Shown here: piece after piece, positions 27,421 to 39,995 of the stretch | How the letters are laid out: each line of letters begins with the position of its first letter | Position numbering within the stretch: the first letter of the stretch is position 1 | Assembly (NCBI GenBank): GCA_022578605.1 | Contig: MU394098.1 | Span: 124,001-188,000, forward strand | DNA length: 64,000 bases | Direction of reading: 5' to 3' | DNA from: Camillea tinctor | Lineage: Eukaryota; Ascomycota; Sordariomycetes; Xylariales; Xylariaceae | Program-made: the position numbers and the translations under genes | The notes under the pieces: generated by a model | What the model was told of the DNA's origin: nothing | The model's database searches: none | What the model saw: only the letters and a program-made list of their open reading frames with translations

Positions 27421-28980
27421 ATGCACGAAAGGCGGACAACTGTTGGCGAGGTCATGATGCCGAAAAGATATCATCACCGAAACCGAATAACAAAGCCATC
27501 GACCTTATCTTATAAGCCACGCACGACCTCGAAACGGACGTACCAATCTGTACCGATGCTGGCATCGGACGACTGTACATACTATCAGGAACCGCTATCA
27601 GTCTGGAATCAGAGTGCACCTCGCGTCTACATATGTGTAGTCCTCTGCTTCCCGTGTGACGATAGACTCAGGGGAGACGCAGCCCGGCATATTAAGCAGG
27701 CTCTTGAACGTCTTGCCAGGGAACGACCGGTTTTTGCAGGACGCCTTCACGCCAATAGTTCTGGTAGAGTCACCCTTCGCCGCTCATCACTCCATGACAT
27801 CCCTTTCCAAGTCGTCTCGTCCGAGGATGGGACTGAGCACGATTACGAGCGGTTAAAGGAAGCAGGGTTCCCACCGGCAACCTTTGTCCGGTCACGCTTC
27901 GGAATATCCGGAACTGTAGGATCTAACTGCGAGTCGATACCCGTGTCCAAGGTGCACGCCGAATTCGCACGCGGTGGTCTACTATTGTCGATCTACCTAC
28001 ATCACGGACTAGTTGACGGAGGATCACTACGTATTTTCTTAGAGACATTTGCCGCACAGACACGGGATATACCGATCGACTTACCATCAGAGCAAGCGTT
28101 TTCCTTAACCCCCAGGCTACGCAGGACAACAGCTCGCATACGCAACGAATCAAATTTTGAGAAATTAGTAGCAAAGTGCCCCGAATACACGATACTCAAT
28201 GACCTAAGTGGCCCTACACAGCCACGGATACTCAACATAGGAAAGTCCATGTCGAATATAGAGCGGACAGGCAAGATATTTGTGTTTAGGAACGAGCGGT
28301 TACAACAACTTAGAGAACAAGTTCAAAGGATAAATGGATCGGTAAACCTCCCATCAGCATATACGAGTTTAGCCGCGCTAGCCTTCGCACATATCACGAA
28401 GGCACGCACCAAAGTCGAGAAGTACCTCTCAGAGTCAGAGCCAAGCCAAACCGCCATGTTATGGAACTCGGTAAACTGGAGAACGCGGGCGTTCCAACAC
28501 GCTACTGGGAACTACTTCGGCAACGCAGCATTGCCGGCGGTTACGAGGGTTCCGAAGTCTCAGCTGGTTGCCGCCTGCTCCGACGACTACAAACTTGCCA
28601 AACTAGTCCCCGTCGTGAAGTCCTCGATCGACGCTGTCGACGAGGCCTACGTTCAGCGGCGGTTAATGATGCTATCACATGCTCCGGACCCACGCTTGGT
28701 GGGTGTCAACTACGATCCACGGATGGCTGAGGTCCTGGCATTCAACACATGGCGGCACTTTGGAGCGGACGTAGAATGGAATATTCCGGGCGTTCCTGTG
28801 GCCAAGCCAGACGCAATAAGGAGAGCCCACGGAGGCTGGAACCTGGGCACGGCGCTGATCCTGCCAGCGAGGACAGACTCGCCTAAGCAGGAGTTGTTCG
28901 TGAGCCTGTCCGTCGACGCGATGGAACTGCTCTGCGAAGACAAGGGGTGGATGCGCTGGGTTGATAGAGTGATAGGGTGA
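27421..28980 (+). CDS. HxxxD-type (BAHD / trichothecene 3-O-acetyltransferase-like) acyltransferase
   Basis: A single uninterrupted frame of 519 codons. The active-site motif HxxxD is visible as HHGLVDGGS, with catalytic His195 and Asp199 counted from the first ATG. Upstream the frame has the family-like opening LSVWNQSAPRVY (residues 59-70), followed by a segment on acyl-group capture (RPVFAGRLH). Such enzymes transfer acyl groups from CoA to alcohols or amines in specialised metabolism and detoxification. The usual DFGWG structural motif is replaced by HFGADVEW, so the fold is likely kept but divergent. The first 45 residues are basic and lie outside the family's normal start, so the ATG at 27556 (Met46) is an equally good start. 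Codon use is relaxed, with many ATA, CTA and TTA codons, and differs from the GC-rich xylanase gene. No synthase or P450 lies beside it, so no cluster is evident. Confidence 0.85.
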   Translation: MHERRTTVGEVMMPKRYHHRNRITKPSTLSYKPRTTSKRTYQSVPMLASDDCTYYQEPLSVWNQSAPRVYICVVLCFPCDDRLRGDAARHIKQALERLARERPVFAGRLHANSSGRVTLRRSSLHDIPFQVVSSEDGTEHDYERLKEAGFPPATFVRSRFGISGTVGSNCESIPVSKVHAEFARGGLLLSIYLHHGLVDGGSLRIFLETFAAQTRDIPIDLPSEQAFSLTPRLRRTTARIRNESNFEKLVAKCPEYTILNDLSGPTQPRILNIGKSMSNIERTGKIFVFRNERLQQLREQVQRINGSVNLPSAYTSLAALAFAHITKARTKVEKYLSESEPSQTAMLWNSVNWRTRAFQHATGNYFGNAALPAVTRVPKSQLVAACSDDYKLAKLVPVVKSSIDAVDEAYVQRRLMMLSHAPDPRLVGVNYDPRMAEVLAFNTWRHFGADVEWNIPGVPVAKPDAIRRAHGGWNLGTALILPARTDSPKQELFVSLSVDAMELLCEDKGWMRWVDRVIG

Positions 28981-31900
28981 AACAAGGCAATAATAATGAC
29001 GAATGTTTAATCTTGAAAACTAATTATCTACTTCCTTGATCCATGTTGCCCGCCCACCCCCATGTCGATCGTTTTGTGTGTCGCTCATTTCCTTTTCATT
29101 GTCCTTTTGTCGAATATCTCCACTTGTGACCCAGACCAACTCACCTTGGCTTAGCAAGGCCAGCAGGGCTAACACCAAGACAGCCCTGTTTTACTCCTTT
29201 TTTTTTTTATTCTACTCCCTCGAACACCCCCCTCCCCCCTTTTTTTTGTCCCTCCCTCACATACCCTACCCTCCACCATATCCCTCCCCACGATACACTA
29301 CTCACATATCGGCTGCTCGGTCATTTCTATCGGCGAATTTGGTGGTGATCTGTCATAATGAGAAACGATGAGGCAGCCAATAGGTTTCCTTCCCAGAAAA
29401 ATGGCTACGAGCCATCACCCCGGCCACTTATACAGTCCCGGCCCCAACTTCCGGCGTTTCCGGCTGAAACCTATGCGGCCCGGACCTTTACCACCATGTC
29501 CCCCGTACAAACACCCCCGTCAGCCGTCAAAGACTAATAACCTGGAGTGCCTGGCTTGGCGCCAAGTTTATGTAAGTCACGAAAAAGAACGGGGACAAAA
29601 AAGAAAAAGAGAAAGAGTATGCGTGAGCGCACTGACGATACCACCAAAAAAAAAAAGAGAGAATTATGGGGTCCGATAACCGGAACTCTTTCTCCCTTTT
29701 TTATTTACTTCTTTTTCTTTTTCTACACCCTTCTCGCCTTCTCCCTTTGCCTCGCTTGCGCCATCGTCTACGTATGTATAAGAAAATCAATGATCCCGCA
29801 TGACGGCCCGAGCCGTGAGGACCGTATTACAAAATCGTGACGTGCTGACGCTTCTTCGTAAACTTGGGCTACGAGCATAAACATATATATATATATATAT
29901 ATACATGTGTATGTGTATGTATGCTTGCCTTACGCCAGGGGCAGCGCTCCCACGTGCCGGCATGTCTTCCTTTTGGCTGGATGCTTGGGAAATCTGCCGT
30001 CAGGCCCCATCGCCAGGCCTACACGGGCGGGTGTGGGGAACGCGGTGTCAAAAGTAGGCCTAGTGGTAGGCGAATAGATAATGTGACAGTGACAGAAAAT
30101 GTGATAGGTAAGTAGGATTCTCATTTACCTTTACCTTACTTTAACTTCGCCTCAGGAACAGGTGAGCAAAAGGTCTATGAATATGGAACGTAGATTTGCT
30201 AGCAGTAGGTTTTGGTGTCAATAAGTTGCGAGATGAACAATGGGGCTCCCGGCTCGCGCCGGCTGCAACCTAGGCAAGCAGGAGGGCCGATCTTTTGGAC
30301 CTACCGTGCCCTATAAATGAGAAACATACATCAAAACTAGGAGATGTATAAGAATTGACACCAAGGACCATTGGTGGCACTTGATCGGTGGATGATTGGT
30401 TTGACGTTCAACAACACACTGCAATAACGAACCTCATATAGTCTACGGCAATACGAATACTGCAACCCCAAGTTCGCACAGGGTTAGACGCAAGCCAGCC
30501 TGACGTTCATAATGCGGTATTATGTTTGAGGTCTCACCGGGGAGGTCGCCCGGGCTCATGCAATACATGGTTCATGGAAACGAAGGGTTCTGTCTAGGGG
30601 CTGCGGCGAGTACTGATTGGCCTTAAATTATTTCCGGCTCTTCAAGACAAAAAAAAAAGGCACAGTCCTAGTGAGTCACTATTATCTTCGTAGCAGATAA
30701 TTATAAGCCACCGACCCAAAGTATGAGCCTGCCTAACCATTATTCCCGTCTTCTAAGCCATGGGTAATTGGCCACAATTACATTATCCTTCTCTCAAAGC
30801 GACGAGCTGCATGCATTAACATGTCCGGAACCCAGCGTGCCCATCTTCCTTCTATGGGGAGATCTGGAGTTGATCTTTGTGTCACTTATGTATGGAGTTG
30901 TCAGCCCTGAGCCTCTTCCCCCCTTTATTGCGTAAGGCTTGTGTAACTTCTCCTGAATATGAAAAAAAAAAGCCTATGTATTCTATCACACCCCGCTGTC
31001 TCTCTTGAAGCTGACTTCTTTTTTTTTTTTTTTAACTGCTGGCTTCAATCAACTCTCCAAACTCGGGCCGGTCACATGCATAATCAGTATGCAGCGTGGC
31101 ACCAATACACGTAGGTCGATGCGACACTGATCGGTGTAGGGGATTGGGGGGGAACTGGGCTAAGAGGGGACTGCTACGTATCAAGATATTGGATCTCGGG
31201 GTGGTGGGGAGGGGGGCAAACCCAGTGAGTATCGGATACCAGGGCGTGTGGGTGAGTAATAATCATGAGGTCAAGTATACTCCATCATCAGAAATGATTG
31301 GCCTTGGAAATGATCACGTCAAAATCCGGCAACTTATTATACATGTTCTAACCCCCCTCCGGTATGCATGCTAGAGGCGCTATGTGTAATCTTGTGACAC
31401 AAGAAGGTTGTTGTGGTCTCTGATGAATGGACTAATCGTTCAAGTTACGTAGGTATTAGATATAATAGTCGGGATAAGAACCAGTTTGAGATTTTGCTGG
31501 TATTTCTTTTCTCCTATTCTCTCCTACTATTTGCTAGCAGACCTCCGGTATAGGTTCGACGTGTATGATAAGCAAGCACATGATTAACTCAAGGTCCGTT
31601 CTCGTTCTGTTGGAATGTAAGCCTAAAATATGCATGTTGGTGGGACATTGGAGTTCGCTTGCTTCCGCTGCATACGTTAGATTTTATCCTATAGACTAAA
31701 TCGAGAAGATATGGCATGACCTAGCTTCTGAGATAACTCGCCTTTCCTTTTTCCTTGGCAAGCAAGCAATGATTGCTATTAGCCCGATATTTTCTCTTCC
31801 AATGGTGTCATCATCATCTCACAGAACTAGTCGTTACAAATGACCACGGTGAATCATTTCTTGTTAATTCAAACTATTGATGATCTACACGTGGCTTTCA

Positions 31901-33784
31901 TACTATGGCAAGAAGCTTGAAAACACTGCTCATTAAGAATTAGCAAGATATTGTTTGGCTCTATTTCAAACGTGATTAAGCACATGATATCCCTGGTCTA
32001 CTATAGTCCAGCTTCATGAAATAGGTTTTGTAATCCTCTCCAACTACGTAGAAACCACTGGTGTCATGATTGAATGGACATAGACGACGTTATAATATTC
32101 TGTGCCTAATAAAGTCTCCTATGTTACAAACACAGGAAACGTTGATCTTGATCACACATTAAAATAATATTGTTGATTGTCCAATGATAATCACATACTA
32201 CCTGCTATCAAATCATACTGCATAAAAAGCAAAAAGAGAATTGAGCTTACCTAAACGCCATTCGTATAATTCCATAGTATATGAGTTATTTAATCAGCCC
32301 TGGTGACGTTGGACGAGAGGACTATAATTTCAAAAATTTAGATACATATGTCACTACCTCAATTGGGTTTTACTTCACGACTAAAAAAGGTAGGATTGTA
32401 TCTCTTTGTAAAGCTATAGTGCTCTTATATCAAAAATTTTTGTTTAGTTCACCAATCGCCTTTCTCTATATTAATTAATCGGCTATGAGTACTACTGCCT
32501 TGTAGCTTGGAGTTTCTAGCTAGGTTTTATGGACCACATCCGATTATTCAAGAGGATGTTTGAAAACTTGTTTGAAATGTGAAAAGTTGAGCACCCGGGA
32601 GAGTCATACACACAATCTCAAAAACGAGACACTCATTAGCAACTTAAATGATATATTATTTAAATATTATGATTAGTAATCTTATTATATTATAGTTTCA
32701 CGATGGATCAGTGTAAATGATGTGGGCTTACCAATGATGAGGTAGAAAGATAAAAATGGAACAGATCTTCTTGCTCTTAATCGTATTCGAAACCGATTCT
32801 CGGCATATTCCATCCTATTTAACAAAAACCTCATATTTTAGATATGCTTATCATCATAAAGTGTGATAGCTGGCTAAGACGTGGGAATAAGATTATCTAT
32901 ATGGCTTCAACACCATATTGGTAGTATCATTATCTGGTAAATAGTAACCTTCGGAGTCAACGAAGTCATGCCACCTGATAAAACATGGCATGTTGTATTA
33001 CGTAACACGTGAACGCGTCGCGGGGAGATGAAATGCTGTATTAGGAAATTGACGGGCATAGGGCCAGTCGATATGAGGTAGCTGTGTCGATCTCTCGGTA
33101 GATATTTCTGTGCATATAGTGTATTAGGATAAATAGGTATGATGTCATTCAAGTTAATGATTTAGTAGGCAAGCATGCACTTTCATAGCTCCATTAGGTC
33201 CTATTCTTACATTAAAACTAGGTACTAAGTATCCTATACATAAGTAAAAGTTCTCATCGCCGAAAAGGTTATGGGCCAAAGAGATATACTAGGAGGGTAA
33301 CTACTTCGTACGAATACAATAATTATAACAAAACACTCATAGACAAGTTACCTAGGTATGCTTAAAGTTAAAAGGAGGCTTGTTGTTAAGGTTCATAAAC
33401 AATATCCTAGCTCGACTAATAACTATGAACACTCAAGTTAAAGAGCTGTCTGTTACGGATGACTGGATATACATTTGAATTTCAAGTTTTTTTCATGTGA
33501 ATAATGCTTATCGGTATAGAAGCTTCTAAGACTAGAGGTTTTAGATTGATAACTGGAAAACGAGTGACTAAATACATAAGGAACTTTCTACCTTACTCAT
33601 ACACATTCTTCGATCCATACATCCAGGTTAAGTCTTTTCTAGGAGGTAGTCTTTGCTGTTTCCACAGAAACTAACAAAAGTGGTATCCGGATCTTGATCC
33701 ATTTCAACATATACATGTGACATTGTGACAGATTGATCCGTGCGACCTTTTCGGGACCATCCCACGTAGGTTTATAACAGACAT
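28981..33784. other. Intergenic, AT-rich in its right half
   Basis: The first kilobase is rich in C/T tracts and includes an AT dinucleotide run near 29884-29903. A short frame at 29401-29577 ends at a possible GTAAGT donor, but I could not find a partner exon. From 31.4 to 33.7 kb the DNA is AT-rich with no open frame above about 80 codons. I see no RNA gene or mobile-element protein here. Confidence 0.5.
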
Positions 33785-34162
33785 TTAATCCACCACGATC
33801 TTGAATCCCTTCCACTTATGGTCAAAGTCTTGGCATTTCTTGTTGATTGACGGCTTGAACGACTCGTCGTCTGAGCTTTCACAGGTCGGGGACTTATAGA
33901 ATAGCAATTTTGTATGATCGCGCAAGCTTTCCGCTCTGAAGCTCTTAGTGTCGATCTTCTCTGCATCAGGACCATGGCGAGGATAAAAAAAGGATATCTC
34001 CTGACAGCCCGACAGGTCAGCGCCCTCGGCCTTGAACGTTGCCACTGAACTTTTATCCTCATCGCACTTCTCTTTGTTAAAGCCATAAAGGGTCCAGGCA
34101 GCGCTGGTTGAAGAGAGCGCGGCCAGGAGACCGAGTGTGGAGAGAATAGAAGAAGCGTGCAT
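33785..34162 (-). CDS. Small secreted cysteine-containing protein (candidate effector)
   Basis: An intronless frame of 125 residues reading from 34162 down to 33785. Residues 1-22 form a clear secretion signal: a short N region, a Leu/Ala-rich core and small residues before a likely cleavage between Ala22 and Trp23. The mature chain of about 103 residues is charged and carries four cysteines at 33, 53, 94 and 110, enough for two disulphides. I see no enzymatic motif or membrane anchor. Small secreted four-Cys proteins opening with an aromatic residue are common in plant-associated Sordariomycetes and are often effector candidates. That role is inference here. The gene sits alone between AT-rich flanks, a setting typical of effectors, with about 3.5 kb of gene-free DNA between it and the xylanase gene. 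It is not assigned to a named family. Confidence 0.72.
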   Translation of the reverse strand: MHASSILSTLGLLAALSSTSAAWTLYGFNKEKCDEDKSSVATFKAEGADLSGCQEISFFYPRHGPDAEKIDTKSFRAESLRDHTKLLFYKSPTCESSDDESFKPSINKKCQDFDHKWKGFKIVVD

Positions 34163-37100
34163 TTTGAGTAAAGTTATTAGGTGATAATTTGGATATGGCT
34201 TGACGAGAATGGGTAAAATGCTTTCTGTGGAGTATGTAGACTTGCTGGTTGATGATCGATGATCTAGATGGGAGATGATGAAAATGGTACAGGTAAAATG
34301 CTTTTGGGTGGATGATGATAATGCAAAAATGAAGCAGGCTCTAGATTGCGAATACAGCAGTTATTTATATATTTTCTTCTTCGTAGTTCACGATATATTA
34401 GATGCAAACAAGCAACAGTGGCATCTACACGCTGACATAGTAACTTTTCTAGGAACTTTCTTATACTGCGATCATGGTTTCCATCTTGTTCAAGGTATCT
34501 TATCCATATTAGAGGCCATCTTCAATGGCTTATAAAGTTTGTCATCAGCCAGTGGAGTTGTGTGCTAGGAACTTATAGGAACTCATAATAATAGCAGGAA
34601 CTGTAGGGGTGTGGCTGAGGATGTGGCGTCCCCCACAGGTAAGGGGCCTTCGGCTATGTACAGAGTGGAATCCAATATTAGTTACAGATACTACTACTTG
34701 TTATAACATATGACTATTCTGACCAGTCTCGGATCGTATATTTTTAACCTTGATCAGGACTTGTAATGGTTTAATCGGGGTTATTACAATTCCGCCGCTT
34801 GTTTCATAAAACAACAGGCTTGAGCATTGCGGTTTAGGGTTAGTATGAGCAGAATAAAGAAATATATATATATATAATGAAAAGAGGAGGTACGTAGGTT
34901 AGACCCATTTGTAAGACTTGGAAGAAGGTCGTTTTTATAACGTATCATGTAAAGTCCACCACGAGATATAAAGCACTACCAGGATTGTGGGGCTCAGCAG
35001 CAGTCTATTAATGTATTCAAGATCTCCCTGATAAGAAGATTCAGAAATCGTAAGCTCTATTCCCTTTGATAGTCTAGAGTATGAGCACTCAGGTTTGAGG
35101 ATATTCTACTGAAATGGTCCCAAAGGTTAAAAGTATGCTTGAATGGCTCTGAAGAAGGATTTCAATATTGTAAATGGAAAAATGCCTCCATTCTAAAAGA
35201 GAGGAGGATTTGTGCTACCACCTAAAGAAATCAGAGGTTATTTAAGTGTTATCACGCGTATATACACTGGACTTTAGGATTACTTGGGTGCTGAAATAGG
35301 TGATAAGGGGTATCTGTCAAGACACAGGTACAAGGTGTATCCGCAGCTACATGATATGAGGGACAGGCCCTCCCATCATCCAGAGATAGATGTTCACCTA
35401 ATTAAGCAACCTCATAATTTCAATTCAACATTGGGAGTATGGGGCCTAGCAAGGTGGATAATGCTAAGGCATGTGACGATCTAGTTCTACAGGACTGGTG
35501 GAAATAAGATAGCCGCAACTTTGCATGGCGGTGGCGATATGGCATAACACGATAGCTTGAACTACTAGGTATCCCTTCCGCCGTTCCTATGATGCTAATT
35601 TAGTTATACTATGGTGCAGTTTCAAAAGGTATGCAGAACCAGTCCAGAGCCGGCCGGCTAATATGATGGCGGCCGTCACGGCAACAGGTATATGGCAGTA
35701 AATACGGTCTACAGGAAACACTAAATGCCTATTCGGAATCCTACTTGCCCTTGTTACGGGGAATATATTGAATATATCGGAAAATCTAGCGCCGAGGTCA
35801 ATTACACCACACTACATATATATACGCCACATAATCGAGTATTTAAGACCCGACTAACACGAAAGCGCCTCCAAAATCATTTTAGGCTAAATTCTCTTTG
35901 GCACTTTATGTAATCAGTCTATTGATATTTCCTCTGACCTTTATGAAGTTTGATGCATCAATACCAAGAAACATCTTCCTGGCACATGTGGGTGAGAGTG
36001 CATGAGCTGATAGTTATTAGAGTAATTTATTGATATGAAACCTGGGAGCATCTTCTCAATACGGTCACAATAAGAATCTATAGAAGCATGCATGTAATGA
36101 CAGGGTCAATCAAGCCAGGACTACTCTATCGCCACTTTTCTACTACGAGCTTTTTGTAGGATAGTTAATTTCAAATCTTATGAATATCTTGTTTATTCCC
36201 GATCATCTTGTTAAGGATCAATAGGTATAGAGAGACTACGTAATACATGTGTAGCTGTATGTATGACGATTCTATAATATGATAAGTACACCTCCTGCCC
36301 TGAATAACAATACCTTCTAGAATATGAAGTGAACTCAATGTATATTGTAGCAAATAATGCCGGTTTGGAGCAGTTCTCTGTATTCTTCAAGAAAATAGTT
36401 CAATGGAAAATCGAGCATAGTTTTGACTAAGCCACACTAGGAAGCCTTAATATTGCATCGAAGTATTCATGTAACATCGCGCCCTAGATCACACAACTTA
36501 GCTCTACAGGTTCTTCCTACATTAATATATCGGGCTAGATGACCTTTTCTTTAGCCCTACTAAATGATAACCAATCTCAACTATTAGAAATCCGCTATGG
36601 GATTAATGTATTACGCTAGAATAACGGTGTACTGAGAGTGAATCGCAGAAACCGAATATGATGCTTCTCTGCAAAGTCAGAGGGAAATCACTTCTGCATA
36701 GCATATAATGTAAGTTATTAGTGATTTATTTACTATTGCTATTAAGACCTACAATACGTAAACATCGAATGCAAAATATTATCAGCCTCATATTGACATA
36801 ATAAAATCTTTGTAGAAGAAAAAGAAAAGGCAGACAATATTGAACTTTGATATGTTTCGTCATCGGATATTCTGTACGGTATTATGATTCGTTGGAAGCT
36901 CTCAAGAAAGCAGCTTATCCAGCTGCACGGCTCAATTCACATCGACTAAGGGTCCACTCCCGAACCCAGGGACATGTTTTCACGACCGGTAAACGGTTAC
37001 TCTGCAGTACTAAGGTGGTATCGGTTGTTTTGCCAGAATAACCAGTAAAAACAGCATAGTTCCAGTTCCTGAAGCTGCTAAAGCATGCTCCCTCTTCTAT

Positions 37101-37215
37101 CAGAGAGCCTATGTAACCCTACGAACGACACTTGGAACTGCGCTACAGAATTCTTAGCTAGAAGCTCGCGATATATATAAAAATACGTCTGGACCCACGA
37201 ATGGTTTTAACCGGC

Positions 37216-37222
37216 GGCTAAA
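37216..37222 (+). promoter_or_regulatory. Putative XlnR/Xyr1 binding site
   Basis: GGCTAAA, the consensus bound by the fungal xylanase activator XlnR/Xyr1, lies 492 nt before the xylanase start codon. A reverse-orientation copy (TTTAGCC) lies at 36550-36556. A 7-base word will occur by chance, but its place upstream of a xylanase makes it plausible. Binding is inferred, not shown. Confidence 0.45.
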
Positions 37223-37537
37223 TTGGGGTGGTTATGGCGCGATGCCTTTCTCCCCATACCCTTCAATTTCGAAATCCCGGTTGAACGTGCTCGTTAATGC
37301 CGGCAATATTACCCCACAGGAGATCTATGTTGCTATGGGTGGCGTCCCCCATCTGGTGTAGCGTCTATGCTAGACAGGCCCTCCGGTAGAACGGGAACCA
37401 GGAACGGATGTAGTAATTCCATATTCGGAAAGGGGAACACATTAGATGAAACAGGGGAGGCCGACATACCAATCTAAATGCTACAGCGTTACAGCCACGA
37501 TCATATTATATTCCCTCGTATACCCTCAGCAAGCGTG

Positions 37538-37547
37538 TATATATATA
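37538..37547 (+). promoter_or_regulatory. Putative TATA box of the xylanase gene
   Basis: A TATATATATA tract lies about 167 nt upstream of the GH11 start codon, a reasonable spacing for a leader of roughly 130-140 nt. A second TATATATAAAA tract occurs near 37171 but is more than 500 nt away. Confidence 0.4.
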
Positions 37548-37695
37548 GCTCGAATCACGCTCGCCGATCCCCAGCTAGATGGATTCTTAACCTCGACGGC
37601 TCCTTCATCATCCACCGCCATCCCGAGTTAGTCACACCCTCAAGTCAACCTTTCTTAGTTAGATATCAAATTTTTCAATATCTTTAAGTTAGTAA

Positions 37696-38364
<669 letters not shown>

Positions 38365-39038
38365 GCTTAGCTTGGCCTCGCTTTGCTCTAAATCCCTTTT
38401 TTTTCGGACCGCAGGGGACAAGGTCATAGGCGACGGACATGATTTAGCAGCTCGGGGCAGAAAAGCAAACAAGAAAAGGGACAGGGAAAAATCAATGGAT
38501 ACTATATCGGTCAACCCCTTTTCGCGGCAACCTTCTCATGTATGTTAGTTAACGATTATTCAAAAAAGTGTACATAAAAAAATGAGCGTACGGAATGTCA
38601 ATGATTTTATCATCCTAATGAAGCGATGAGGAACGCTGAGTATATCGGATAGTAGATAGCATTTGATGTATACCACGCCCCCTCCATGATTGAGAACTTG
38701 CAATCACTCAGCAAATCATAGCCCAGTATTCTAGTGACAGGACTGCACCCATCCTAATATGGTTGCCAGAGAACACTAGGATCTCGACCGGAGTGTGACC
38801 ATAAGATTGTTACATCGAGGCCACGACAGTTCGGTTCATCATTATCAATGATAGCTTAGGTATAAATTAGGATTTCAAGACAGAAAAGCATCACGATGCA
38901 AACCATATATTTAAGGGGAGGGGGTATAATTTGTTGTTCGAGGAGTCAACACTTTAGGTACCTATATATATATATGTATATGGTTGCTTTATGTATGTTA
39001 TCAGGCTGGCACCACATCACTTGAAAAGGCATAATAAC
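38365..39038. other. Xylanase 3' region and spacer
   Basis: No gene seen. The first 200 bases are probably the 3' untranslated region of the xylanase. The rest is AT-rich and includes a TA tract near 38962-38975. Confidence 0.4.
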
Positions 39039-39110
39039 ATGGAGGGTTCTGTCAATAACGACAAACTGGTCACGGAACTCAGCTTTGTCGTTGTTGACAG
39101 AACCCTCCAT
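39039..39110. repeat. Near-perfect hairpin (27-bp stem, 18-nt loop)
   Basis: The arms 39039-39065 and 39084-39110 are inverted copies that match at 26 of 27 positions. The single difference (T versus C) would give a tolerated G-U pair in RNA of one strand. The loop is 39066-39083. The symmetry stops sharply at both ends. No terminal TA or TSD-like duplication is clear. It may be a small fold-back element or a source of small RNA. It lies about 675 nt past the xylanase stop codon. Confidence 0.8.
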
Positions 39111-39289
39111 CGATCTTCCCTTTCTTCCCAGCCCCGCCACGGCGATAGAAACGATGACGACAAGCCGTATTCCCCATCATCCGTCCATTAGAGGTAGATA
39201 GAAACTCTTATCACCCCTCCTCAAGTAGAACCAAGCAGGTTCAGCGCCCAAATGTGGCTTGTTCTCCCGGCCTTCTCCAGGTTGACGAC

Positions 39290-39316
39290 GCGTTCAAGGA
39301 AGGCCTCCTTGAACGC
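39290..39316. repeat. Short hairpin (11-bp perfect stem)
   Basis: GCGTTCAAGGA at 39290-39300 is followed by AGGCC and then by its exact reverse complement at 39306-39316. The hairpin is GC-rich and lies 180 bases from the larger hairpin at 39039. It falls inside a stretch of coding-like but broken sequence. Confidence 0.6.
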
Positions 39317-39430
39317 GACCGGCAGGGAAGGGCTGAAGTGGTTGACGGGGGCCTTGGTTCAGACCTGATCGCCGTGGCGTGATGACTGCTGGCAGCACAC
39401 GCACACCACCATAGGTGGTAATCGGATTTC

Positions 39431-39926
39431 ATGGCGAGACGTCAGAGGTCGCCTCCGGTCCTTACCCTCGTGAAGGCCCTCGTCGACGGGAAGGCGCATG
39501 TCATTGTATACCTGCAAAAACTGGTGCCATGGCTTGCGGAGCTGGTCGAGGAATGCGTAGCGATGATGGCTACGATGGGCATGCCAAAGACAAGACCCAG
39601 ATCCCCGCTCAACGGCGCGTGACCTCGAGATGCTCCTCGCACAGGTCTTGGACGCGAAGCTGAGGCAGATTGTTGCCTTGGCCGCCGCCCGAGGACAGAC
39701 CGACGATGCCAATACCACTGGCAACAACAACAGCAATGCTATCATGCTACAACTGCCAATCCGCCATTTTGCGGCTCTGGACCTTGTTGATGATATGAGC
39801 CCCGAGTATCGGGGTGGTGAGCAGCAGATAGGCATCGCCGACATAGTGGCCATTGTAACCAACGACTATTATGTCAGTGATGCTTATCTGCTACTCACTG
39901 CATTGATACTTGATACTCGGAGTTGA
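39431..39926 (+). pseudogene. Broken coding fragment, left copy of an inverted duplication
   Basis: Two coding-like frames abut with a shift of one: 39431-39622 (containing LVKALVDGKAHVIVYL) and 39630-39926 (containing LLAQVLDAKLRQIVALAA). Near its end the second frame carries NAIMLQLPIRHFAALDL. The same peptide pattern recurs on the opposite strand at about 39905-39995. The region is GC-rich against its AT-rich surroundings. The frame break, lack of a full domain and proximity to a diverged second copy suggest a decayed gene. Minus-strand frames cover the same bases, and the true coding strand is uncertain. I do not recognise the family. Confidence 0.35.
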
Positions 39927-39995
39927 TATCACCACCAAGGTTTAGACCCGCGAATTCCCGGATGGGCAGCTGCAGCATGATGGCGTTGTTGTTGC
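39720..39995. repeat. Diverged inverted duplication, two arms of about 130 bp
   Basis: The left arm (about 39720-39848) and right arm (about 39865-39995) align as inverted copies at roughly three quarters identity by eye, with a few small gaps, around a spacer of about 16 nt. Read towards the centre, both arms encode the pattern N-N-x-AIMLQLPIR-x-FA-x-L-x-L, followed later by EY. Substitutions that preserve the peptide suggest that the copies diverged partly under coding constraint, or that a gene duplicated head-to-head and then decayed. The right arm overlaps the end of the J-domain frame. Confidence 0.65.

Noticed and set aside
29401..29577. Short frame ending in a GTAAGT donor, considered as a first exon
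   Set aside because: No downstream exon in phase could be found, and the following sequence is simple-sequence rich.
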